A program made the position numbers and the translations under genes. The notes beneath the pieces were generated by a model, which was not told where the DNA came from, made no database searches, and was given only the letters and a program-made list of their open reading frames with translations. Shown here piece by piece: positions 23,811-33,173 of a stretch of DNA of 64,000 nt. Origin of the DNA: Cryptomeria japonica (Eukaryota > Streptophyta > Pinopsida > Cupressales > Cupressaceae); assembly GCF_030272615.1 (NCBI RefSeq), contig NC_081409.1, forward strand, positions 475,288,573 through 475,352,572, written 5' to 3'. Numbering within the stretch: the first letter of the stretch is position 1; every line of letters starts with the position of its first letter.

Positions 23811-25442
23811 TGTGTGGGGGAAAAAGCGAGACTAGGTTATCATGCCCTAATCCTACCTCTTGTCACACACTATGGAATACGAAAGAGCCTAGAGGTATCG
23901 CACAATTGGCTACTTCTTTTTGTGAAAGAGAGAGCCACGGGCTACCTATTAGGGTTTCTATTCCTTTGTTGTAATTGAAAGGTAAGATTATGCAAGTTCA
24001 ATTCCTAACCCTAAAATGCAAGTATGAGCTAACAACAAGATTATAGAATTGAACTTAAACAATGGAAAGCTGTAAATACAAGGATGAAATAAGAATGCAG
24101 ATGTGTACCCGGAGTCAAAATCAGACTGAAAATGTGCGGGACGGGGGCGCGGGCACCACTGTCCTGAAAACTGCACCGGAAACTGTTGTTCTGCACTCTG
24201 AAACACTGTCAGGAAGCTGTCTGAAAGCTGTCTGTCCGGAGGACCAGGGTGCCCAGCACCTCTATCCCAGGGACCAGGGCACCCAACGCCCCTGTCCCAG
24301 TCTTCTACTCTGCAATTTGATACAGAGTGCTGTCTCAACCTGTTCTCTCCGGATCTATATCCTGCGGCATCGTCCGAGTCCCGAAACCTGCACTTATATC
24401 TGAAAAAGGGGGTATGGGTGGCTATATAGGGTTTTGCCTTAGTCAAACCCCCGCTTTGGTGATTTCCACCTCCACGAATAGCCAAGTTGTTTTGTAAAAT
24501 GTATTGTGTTTGCAGACCTAGTGTGTGTGCAAGGTCCTAAAATGCAAGAAAGCAAACTAGAGCAACCTAGAAAGTAAACCCTAATTGCTTGTAAATGATA
24601 ATGTAAATGCTCTAAATCAAGATGCCAAGTGATCTAAAGCATGAATGAAGGATATATTGAAGCTTTATGCAAAGACATGAAAACAACATGAAATCATACC
24701 CAACCCTCAAGGGAGAGGTACAAGCCAATCTTCAGTCAGTAATCTCCTATTGTTCTTCAATGTCTTCCAAGCCCTAAATGGATGAATGGAATTGATAAAT
24801 TCTTGATAGAGGGATGTTGTAAGATGTTGAAGTCTTCAAAGATCTGCTCTTTCGCTGCATATGAGGTTCCTGGAAACAAAAATTTGATCCCTTCAAATGA
24901 AGAAAGAGAGCTCTTATGTATGAAACCCTAGGTCACAATTTCGTCTTTTGGCCGACCTAGAGATTGAATATCCCGCCAATTTCTTGGGGTTAAGCTTTAT
25001 TTTATGATTGGATCGCGCTCCTAAAATTTCTAGGAAAAATGTCCGGGACCGTGTGCACTCCGGGCGCCACAGTCCCGACAACTTTTCACCAAATTTTCAA
25101 GGCCATCAGATATGATGATTTTAGAGAGAATCCCGAAGTTACAAGTGATTTCGAGATGTTTTGACCCCCGAAATCAAGCCCCCAAGCTCAGAATAGGGCC
25201 TAATTAGGGTTTTTTGATTAAGTGATGTATTGGAGGAATAAAATGAAAGGGGCACGCTTTAATGAAAGGGCCCGACTTTGTGATGTGGAAGATGATGAAA
25301 TAGAACCTTTAGACCTAATTAATTTGATTAATTAAGTGCTAAAGGGGAAATGCAATGCAAAATGCAACTGCGCCAAGGCGGGTGCTAAACTAGGTGTTAA
25401 ATTGTACTGCTTTAGCAAGTGCGTACAATTTATGATGTTACA
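23811..25442 (-). repeat. E2 LTR-A (3' LTR of the element, 1632 bp)
   Basis: Plus-strand view runs TGTGTGGGGGAAAAAGCG to TATGATGTTACA. It matches LTR-C end to end and the first part of LTR-B. It contains a GC-rich minisatellite (ACCAGGGCGCCCAGCGCCCC-type) at about 24238-24300, with two units here and three in LTR-B. Confidence 0.93.
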
Positions 25443-25460
25443 TTTAGCCCCCACTTTAGC
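25443..25460 (-). other. E2 polypurine tract
   Basis: The minus strand reads GCTAAAGTGGGGGCTAAA directly before the 3' LTR. Nearly the same tract precedes the 3' LTRs of E4 (about 51667-51682) and E3 (55875-55892). Confidence 0.8.
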
Positions 25461-26010
25461 GGTCATATGAGTACTACGTGCATATGCAAGCTAAAGTATA
25501 GAAAAGTAAACATTATTTGAAAAAAGGATATATCCATAAGTTGTCAGACGAAGCCCCCAGCGGTATCTGCAGTACACAGTTAGGAACCGCACCCTACAAA
25601 ACACACATTAGATCACAAAAATCACCTAATGCTTACTAAGGAAAGTGATGAAATTTGTGAGTAGCTGTATGCCCCCCCCTGTTTCGACTTGCTTATTAGG
25701 GAGGTGAAACAGGGTAGCATGCTTACTTACGACAAATTGTGTAAGAGAGTATTGATGAGGGATGTTCACTGAAAAGGCTTCATCAGAGCACTTTTTGGAA
25801 CATCCCGAGAGTAGGGGAATGCAAATACAATTCCTACGCAAAATCGTATCTCCCAAACTCAAGTTATGATGAAATGAGTGAAAGAGGAAAATTAGGGTTT
25901 TGAAAGTAAAGGTAAAGGAATGAACGTATATACCTTGAAAGAGACATTTGCATTTGTCACTTTGTTGATTCTGAGTACTGTTCATTGCAGCGGAGCCCAC
26001 ATAGCCATCA
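25461..26010 (-). other. E2 conserved 3' non-coding region
   Basis: Between the PMD ORF and the polypurine tract. The part at about 25550-25720 (TACTAAGGAAAGTGATGAAATTTG, TGTTTCGACTTGC) is similar in inverse orientation to 51411-51560 of E4. Its retention in an element that lost pol suggests a cis-acting role. No convincing ORF is present. Confidence 0.6.
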
Positions 26011-26066
26011 TCATGCCTTCACGATGACCGGAGCATCCCACGAGGGTTGAGATCTTGCACTAGGCC

Positions 26067-28550
26067 ATGATTGACGACGAGCCACTGGACGAGGTGAGTT
26101 GACTAAACTTTGACTTTTGATTTTCTGCATTTTGACTTTTCTGTGATCGTTTGCAGGCTCTGAAGGCTGACCCAAGCCCCACCCAGGGTGCCATGGTCCC
26201 CCTAGGGCGCCATGGTCCCTGTGGGGTGCCCTGGTCCCCCTAGGGCGCCATGGTCCCTGACAGGGCACCATGGTCCCTGACAGGGCGCCATGGTCCCAAC
26301 CAGGGCGCCATGGTCCCTGATAGGGCACCATGGTCCCTGATAGGGCTTGGCATACGATGTTCGATAGCTTGTATGAGTGATTTTGATGATCGAGTACTGA
26401 TTACGGTTATGTTTTTGTGTTGCAGGGCCTTCCGTACATGAGAGAGCATACAGTGGGACATATTCTTTGCAGTTTGCGAGATCAGATTCCGTGGCTTACT
26501 CAGTCAGAGAGAGACACACTGTCGATAGTAGGATTATGGTATGTGATCCTCATGCCAGCCATTCGGTTCCATCCTGCAATGTTGATGGCATTGATGGAGC
26601 GATGGGATCCTGACACATGCACATTTCATCTTCCAGTAGGGGAGCTGACGGTTACACTCGAGGATGTGTACCGTATACTTCATCTTCCTATCAGAGGAGC
26701 AACTATTACATACGTGACCGATCGGTCAGCGGAGGATCATCAGAGGGAGCAGGTGTATTACATAGGGAGAGTCATGCCGAGTGAGACGAGAGGTCACATC
26801 ATGGTCAGCTGGCTCTTACATCCTACGGGGGAGGTACCCCTTCTGAGACGCCTTATGATTGCGATCATAGCACTAGCCATCTACCCTAATGGGCGAGGCA
26901 CGCACATGCATGGGGGTCTCACATGGTGCATCATAGCGATGGAAAGACATAGGAGAGTGTATGCTTGGGGTCAGAGTATGCTTGTACATCTCTATCATGA
27001 CCTTGAGGAGTATGTTTTCGGACAGGGTTGCAGCTTGATGACATGCACACTTCTGCAGGTGTGGATTTTAGAGCACTTCACATGCACCAAGCCTGTTGGC
27101 TTTCCGCTAAGTACGGCTAGCGAGCGACCTAGGGTGTTTTCTTATCCACTTACCAGCGAGTGGAGGTTTGGAGATTTGTTATATTGGAGAGTGATTTTTG
27201 ATAGACTGACAGCCGAGGTGACAGTGTGGAGACCTTACCTGCGGATGCACAGATGGGATGGGATGGAGAGGCAGTTAGCATGCTTACAGAGGAACCGCCT
27301 ACTGCAGGGACGATATTCACACATCATAGTCCCTTTCTACTTTGACCGAGTACCGAGGCAGTTTGGGCTAGAGCAGTGTGTTCCAGCCGATGTGCCCATC
27401 TATACTCGACACTCACGGGTCCTTCCCAGACCTAGAGCAGTAGCGAGACCGACGATAGATGACATCGAGACTACAGATATAGAGGGATCTGATCAGGATG
27501 TAGTCACTGATTATTCTGCAGAGCCTGGAGCACAGCGTAGGTATGTCTCATGGTTTATGAGATCGTATCCAGGTCCTATCTTTCCACCAGATCACCCGAC
27601 AGGCCATCCAGGCCCATGGAGACATGGAGACCGAGATGAGGACCAGGGATCCAAGTCAGAGGAGCCAGAGGAGGGAGAGGGTCATGAGGAGGCGGGAGAT
27701 CCTGATCCACCTACAGGCAATCAGCCCAGCGCTGAGGAGGAGGAGGACACAGATGGAGATGAGGACGAGGAGGAGAGAACTGATGATGAGGAGGAGTCAG
27801 ATGCAGATGAGGATGAGGATGCAGATGAGGATAGAGATGATGAGGAGGAGTCAGATGCAGCTCCTCACCATTCAGGGGATGATACCATAGCTCTGGATCC
27901 TCCTCTTATTCCCCAACAGGGGGAACATGAGGCGATATGGAGACCTATTCCTAGTACCACCCAGCCTACACCCATCATGCACAGATTAGTCGAGCGAGGG
28001 GAGCCTAGTAGATCCCAATCACAGATGCTACCATATCATGATCCCTACTGGCGTGAGGGAGACCCAGGTATAGTAGGTTTAAATTGATTATTAATGTTTT
28101 GATGATATAGAATGGTACTAATACAAAAATCTATTCTACTGCCACAGCTAATGTGCAGGAGTGGTGTTCCCTGATTCAGCAGGTAGTGACAGACATTTCC
28201 ACTATAGCACAGATCCCCAGTTCCTCACAGATTGCCTATAGGCCTCAGGGGAACGCGGGTCGGCACAAGGACTTGTTTTCCCCATTCTGAGTTCAGGTAG
28301 ACATATGGAGGGAGAGAGAGAGAGAGTCCTATCAGAGGACCTTCAGCGGGCGCAGCGAGATCTAGCAACAGCTCAGGCCGAGGCTACCACCTATCGCGCA
28401 ATCCTTATGGATAGGGATTGTAGGAGTTCCTCTCAGAGTCACTCACGGTCTGTATCGCGCTACACACCCATGGGTCCACCTTCACGGCCAGATCAGGAGG
28501 GAGCATCCAGCCGACACTCTCTAGCCACTAGTCCTAGGGATAGGAGGTGA
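26067..28550 (+). CDS. Antisense ORF of E2: plant mobile domain (PMD) protein
   Basis: A long open frame (26426-28087, about 550 codons) on the strand opposite E2 pol encodes a PMD-like protein. The recognisable parts are GLPYMREHTVGHIL, GLWYVILMPAIRFHPAMLMALMERWDP, FHLPVGELTVTLEDVYRILHLPIRG, SWRFGD-type and WRPYLRMHRWDG blocks, over roughly residues 1-330. A long acidic Glu/Asp tail (about 400-480) follows. A plausible 27-nt first exon starts at ATG 26067 and ends at a GAG|GTGAGT donor (26093/26094). It joins in phase to an acceptor TTGTGTTGCAG (26425), adding MIDDEPLDE. Near the 3' end, CCCAG|GTATAG (28067/28068) and an acceptor at 28147, plus an open tail at 28305-28550, suggest more exons, but one TGA near 28288 leaves the last join unclear. 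Antisense extra ORFs are known in Tat-lineage elements, and PMD proteins (MAIN/MAIL type) are often transposon-associated. Function here is not known. Confidence 0.75.
26187..26346. repeat. Eight-unit, 20-bp GC-rich minisatellite in the predicted PMD intron
   Basis: Units close to GGCGCCATGGTCCCTGACAG, each containing palindromic GGCGCC and CCATGG. They lie between the first-exon donor and the main acceptor of the PMD gene. An alternative acceptor (TTTGCAG at 26157) could place them in an exon. Confidence 0.85.
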
Positions 28551-29150
28551 TTTTATGATGTAGGAGAGGTCACATTTTGGATGTATAGTGACCTATATTT
28601 GTATACGATCCACATATATATATGTATATACACATTCTTCTCTTTTGTCTCAAATGTGTTATCTTTAATGCTTAAAACAATGTATGTTTTGCTTTGATTA
28701 AGTCTAATACATTTGGTAAATGTACATGTATGTTCAGAATTTAATTTCCATATGATTGATTTCTCAATGCACTATGATTAAATTGATACATGTGTGACTT
28801 AATTAAATATTTAATCAAGTACTACATTGATGATAGGGAAGAAATATGAATCAAGTCTAAGAATCATATAACTAACGTGATTTAATTTTGAACTTAAACA
28901 CAACATGATACGATTCTACTTAACACATAAAGACACTGTATAATATGCTAGCATAATGGAAATGTAAATCTTTTACAACTTACATAAATGAATTCAAGAC
29001 AAACTATGAAGTAAGGAAACACGCTTGTCAAGAACGAAGCAATATAGATTAAACATCATAACATTTAATTCTATTTTGCTCTAATTAGGAGATACTAACA
29101 TATTACCCAATGTTGAAGAACTGAAAAGAAGATAAATAAGTAATGAACAA
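28551..29150. other. Spacer between convergent PMD ORF and pol
   Basis: About 600 bp, AT-rich. The PMD gene (plus) and pol (minus) converge here, so it presumably holds both 3' UTRs. No motif beyond a TATATATATG stretch near 28612-28630. Confidence 0.6.
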
Positions 29151-32100
29151 TTAAGCATAATATCTACGCAAGTGCATAGCATTTATAGGTTCTTTAAGAG
29201 GCATACCGTCTACATCCGCTATTTTGTAAGCACCTGATCCATAATCCTCAATAACGATGTATGGTCCAAGCCAATTAGGACTGAATTTTCCCTTTTCTGC
29301 AGGTAAGGCATTCACATTGCGCTGATTCTCATAGAGGACTAAGTCACCTACTGAGAAGGAACGTTGAATAACCTTATCATTATAGCTTCGTTGTAGAGTT
29401 TTGTGATACGCTTGAATATGCTCAAGAGCGTTTATACGCTGTTCATCAAGCATCTCAAGCTGTTGAAGTCGTTGTTCTCTATAAGAGTCATCATCTACTA
29501 TACCTTTGAGAGAAACCCTAAGTGATGGAATCTCTAGCTCTAAAGGCATAATAGCATCAGCACCATAAACAAGATTATAAGGAGTAGTTCCTGTGGCAAT
29601 TCGTACACTTGTTCGGTAAGCCCAAAGAGCATAGATTAGCTGGTTACTCCAATCCTTACCATGCTTATTCATGGTTTTGTGAAGAATTTGTTCAATTATC
29701 TTATTGGATGATTCGGCTTGACCATTTGACTGAGGATAGTATGGTGTAGAAAATCGATGTTTGATATGATACTTCTCAAGGAATTTCTTCACGTCCTTGT
29801 TCTTAAATGATTTCCCATTATCTGAGATTATAGTAGAAGGTATCCCGAATTGAGAAATGATGTTCTCTAGAAGAAATTGACAAATCACTTTAGCAGTGGT
29901 AGAGCGAAGGGGAATAGCTTCTACCCACTTCGTAAAGTAATCTGTTGCGGTTATAATGAAGGTGTGTCCTTGAGATGAAGGAGGAGAGATTTTACCAATA
30001 AGATCCAAACCCCATGCGGAAAAAGGCCAAGAAGCTACTTGAGAACGGAGTTCTTGGGCAGGAGCATGAATCAAATTATTATGTTGTTGACATTGATGAC
30101 ATTTCTTAACAAATGAAAAGGAATCCTTCTGCATAGTTTGCCAATAGTATCTCATACGAAGCAATCTATGAACCAAGGATTTGCCTCCAAAATGCCCCCC
30201 ACAGGCACCTGAATGCGCCTCTTCAAGAGCAACGGGGATTTCTGATTTGTTAAGACAGCGAAGGAGAAGACCATCATAACCCCTTCGGTAAAGGACATTA
30301 GAAAGAATGATATATCTAGATGACAACTTGCGGATTCTAGCCCTAGTGTTTCTATTAGCAGAATCAGGAAAGGTACCATCGGTCAAATATCTTACGATAT
30401 GCGAGTACCATTCATCTGAGTCTATAAAGTCACAACATGTTACCAGAGTAGGATCGTCTACAATAGCTGGAGAAATAAGGTTGTGAATAACAAATTTAAG
30501 ATCCACCACAGGGTCCTCTAAAGATACAAGAGAAGCCACACATGCCATTGCATCCGCATGTCGATTATCTTTCCGAGGAACAGTTTCCATGGTATAAGAA
30601 TCAAATTTTTGTAATAAAGAGATGGCAAGATCTTTATATTGTGATAATTTGTCTTGTTTTGCTTGATATATTCCTATTACTTGTCTTATAATCAATTGCG
30701 AATCTCCATAGATATGTATGTGTTTTATGTTCAGAGCTAAGGCTGCTTTTATTCCCGCTATAAGGGCCTCATACTCAGCAATGTTATTGGTACACAGGAA
30801 ATTTAGATGATAGGATAAGGGAATGGATTTATTTGTAGGAGAAATCAGAACAACACCTGCCCTCGATCCCGTACGACACTTAGAGCCATCGAAGTATAAC
30901 TCCCAAGTTTCATCTTTCTCTATAGAAAGAATGAAGTCGTTAGGAAAAGACTCAGGGTTAGGGAAGGAGAAAGGTGAAGGGGCCTCAGCTAGGTGATCGG
31001 TCAACTCTTGCCCTTTAATTGCTCTTTGTGAAACAAATTTAAGGTCAAATTCAGTTAACATCATAACCCACTTAGCTAGGCATCCTGATAAATCAGTTTT
31101 AGAGAAAAGATGCTTCAACGGATCAAACTTTACCATGACGTGGACTTCTAAGTTTAAGAGATAATGTCTCAATTTCTGAGTCGCAAACACCAAGGCCAAG
31201 CATTGTTTTTCTATCGCAAAATATCGGGTCTCATAATCGAGTAAGGTACGACTTATATAATAAACCGGACACTCCTTACCATCTTTATCATGTTGTACCA
31301 ATAATGCTGCAAGAGCATGAGAGGAAGCAGCCGTATAAAGAAGGAAGGGTTGAGAAGGTTCGGCCGGTCGAAGGATAGGAGGATTAGTTAAATACATTTT
31401 TAAATCTTCAAATGCTTGCTGACAATCCTCATTCCATTGAAAAGTGATATTCTTTTTGAGAAGTTGAGTGAAAGGAAAAGTACGATCCGCAAGTTGAGAT
31501 ACAAACCTACGAATAGCTTGAATCTTTCCTTGTAAGCTTTTAAGTTGAGACACATTTCTAGGAGGTGGCATGTTGACAATAGCATCTATTTTCTTAGTGT
31601 CCACCTCAATCCCACGATGCGAAACTATGAATCCTAATAGTTTTCCACTATCCACACCAAAAATACATTTTCGGGGATTCAAGTGCATGTGATATTTACG
31701 AATCCTTTCAAAGATTTGACGAAGGATTTTAATATGATCCATGCGAAGAAAGGATTTGGCTAAAATGTCATCAACATAATCCTCTAAAATCTTATGCATA
31801 TAATCATGAAAGATAAGGGTCATCGCACGTTGATAAGTTGCACCGGCATTTTTAAGTCCAAAAGGCATCATTATCCAACAAAACGTACCCCAAGGAGTAG
31901 TGAAAGCGGTTTTGAATTGATCTTGAGGGTTAATAAAAATTTGATTGTATCCTGAAAAACCATCCATGAAGGATAACAAGGCATGTCCTGCCGTAGAATC
32001 AACTATCATGTCAATGTTTGGAAGAGGAAAATCATCTTTTAAAGAAGCCTTATTTAGATCCCGAAAGTCGGTACACATTCTTATTTTTTTATCTGGTTTA

Positions 32101-33002
32101 GCCACAGCGACAATATTTGAAATCCATGGGGAATAGTCAATAGGGTGGATAAATCCGGCCTCCAATAACTTTTCAATCTCAGCCTTAACAAGCAAAGCTA
32201 CCTTAGGATTCATTTTTCGAATCTTTTGTTTCACAGGCTTAGCATCACGAACTAAGACAATGTTATGAGTAACAATCTTAGGATCGATACCAGGCATGTC
32301 AGAGTATGTCCAAGCAAAGATCTCGGGGAATTCATGCAATAAATCTTCATATTGTTTTTGTTCCTCTCTATCCAAACATTTTCCAATTTTAAGAACTTTC
32401 TCTTCATTGCAAGGATCCATCTTAACATTAGTGGTGTCACTTATGAGAAGATTGCTTTGTTGAGGAGTATCCTTTAGCTGAGGGAATTCTTTCACAATCT
32501 CATCATTATCCGTCTCTTTTCCAAAGTAGGCTTCAGTGTTCAAACAATAAGGGAGTCCCCTATTGTGATGATAACGAGGAAGAGTGTCATATGCTCCTAA
32601 AAATTCAGCTAAAGTGTCATCAGTAGGGAAAACGTCAAAAGCACAAGCACACGAAGGATCCCCATCAATGTACTCGGGGTGTTGCCTCGATAGAGAGGTA
32701 GAAATAACATTAACACTAATGCATGGTCTTTTAGAAGCTTTAGTGCGCTTGCAGGGATTATAGCCAAGTCCAAAGGCATAACTGTGAAAATTAGTCTCTA
32801 GAGGAACTTTTATCCCTTGTTCATGAGCACCGCAACCATTTCCATGATACCCATGCTTAGCAAAAATGCGAAAACCATGACCATAACGATCAGCCATTTC
32901 AGGAAGAGAAGGTGGTTTTTCATAAGACAAAGAATCAAACTCTTCATAATTAGAGGTGTGAGGAGAAGAAGTTTGAGAAGCGGCCACAAAATTATTACTC
33001 AT
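29151..33002 (-). CDS. pol: E2 pol: RT - RNase H - second RNase H - integrase
   Basis: An uninterrupted 1283-codon frame. Residues about 1-200 are a linker. RT follows, with CTDFRDLNKASLKDDFPLP near 320-340 and the catalytic YVDD motif near 410. A first (gypsy-type) RNase H lies near 550-640 (YTAASSHALAALLVQ). A second RNase H lies near 695-830 (ELYFDGSK, CTNNIAEYEAL, YGDSQLI), which marks the Tat/Ogre lineage. Integrase has the zinc-binding region (CHQCQQ near 972) and a D-D-E triad in GLDLIG (about 1000), ISDNGKSF (about 1059) and GQAESSNK (about 1096). The C-terminus ends HLRRYYA. Protease is in the preceding ORF. The reading frame is the same as gag-PR, separated only by a TGA at 33174-33176, so the true product may start upstream of the ATG at 33002. 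Catalytic motifs look intact. Confidence 0.93.
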   Translation of the reverse strand: MSNNFVAASQTSSPHTSNYEEFDSLSYEKPPSLPEMADRYGHGFRIFAKHGYHGNGCGAHEQGIKVPLETNFHSYAFGLGYNPCKRTKASKRPCISVNVISTSLSRQHPEYIDGDPSCACAFDVFPTDDTLAEFLGAYDTLPRYHHNRGLPYCLNTEAYFGKETDNDEIVKEFPQLKDTPQQSNLLISDTTNVKMDPCNEEKVLKIGKCLDREEQKQYEDLLHEFPEIFAWTYSDMPGIDPKIVTHNIVLVRDAKPVKQKIRKMNPKVALLVKAEIEKLLEAGFIHPIDYSPWISNIVAVAKPDKKIRMCTDFRDLNKASLKDDFPLPNIDMIVDSTAGHALLSFMDGFSGYNQIFINPQDQFKTAFTTPWGTFCWIMMPFGLKNAGATYQRAMTLIFHDYMHKILEDYVDDILAKSFLRMDHIKILRQIFERIRKYHMHLNPRKCIFGVDSGKLLGFIVSHRGIEVDTKKIDAIVNMPPPRNVSQLKSLQGKIQAIRRFVSQLADRTFPFTQLLKKNITFQWNEDCQQAFEDLKMYLTNPPILRPAEPSQPFLLYTAASSHALAALLVQHDKDGKECPVYYISRTLLDYETRYFAIEKQCLALVFATQKLRHYLLNLEVHVMVKFDPLKHLFSKTDLSGCLAKWVMMLTEFDLKFVSQRAIKGQELTDHLAEAPSPFSFPNPESFPNDFILSIEKDETWELYFDGSKCRTGSRAGVVLISPTNKSIPLSYHLNFLCTNNIAEYEALIAGIKAALALNIKHIHIYGDSQLIIRQVIGIYQAKQDKLSQYKDLAISLLQKFDSYTMETVPRKDNRHADAMACVASLVSLEDPVVDLKFVIHNLISPAIVDDPTLVTCCDFIDSDEWYSHIVRYLTDGTFPDSANRNTRARIRKLSSRYIILSNVLYRRGYDGLLLRCLNKSEIPVALEEAHSGACGGHFGGKSLVHRLLRMRYYWQTMQKDSFSFVKKCHQCQQHNNLIHAPAQELRSQVASWPFSAWGLDLIGKISPPSSQGHTFIITATDYFTKWVEAIPLRSTTAKVICQFLLENIISQFGIPSTIISDNGKSFKNKDVKKFLEKYHIKHRFSTPYYPQSNGQAESSNKIIEQILHKTMNKHGKDWSNQLIYALWAYRTSVRIATGTTPYNLVYGADAIMPLELEIPSLRVSLKGIVDDDSYREQRLQQLEMLDEQRINALEHIQAYHKTLQRSYNDKVIQRSFSVGDLVLYENQRNVNALPAEKGKFSPNWLGPYIVIEDYGSGAYKIADVDGMPLKEPINAMHLRRYYA

Positions 33003-33173
33003 AAGTTCGAGTAAGATTGATTGATTTTTAGCTTCTTCCTTCTTTTCAACTTTAAGTTCTCTAGAAGGAACCTTATATTCACCTACAAAGGTGGGATTAA
33101 AATCAAGAGATCCCCAATCGTCTTCTTCGAGGATCTTCCCAGGATCAAAATCCTTCTTATGTGTAGTTTCAAG

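Noticed and set aside
23729-23978. Frame running from the zinc knuckle into LTR-A as a separate gene (and its copy at 36226-36475)
   Set aside because: It is the E1 gag frame read through the E2 insertion junction; the copy is the duplicated flank.
23988-24485. 165-codon minus-strand frame in LTR-A, with relatives at 35044-35642 and 36485-36982
   Set aside because: LTR copies carry partial, frame-shifted versions. The Pro/Gly/Arg-rich part is the GC minisatellite translated, so I do not call a gene.
26011-26461. Minus-strand frames rich in Gly/Pro/Trp near the PMD gene
   Set aside because: They translate the 20-bp minisatellite at 26187-26346; the plus-strand PMD model explains the region better.
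27624-27890. 88-codon Met/Arg-rich plus-strand frame
   Set aside because: Alternative frame of the acidic tail of the PMD ORF.
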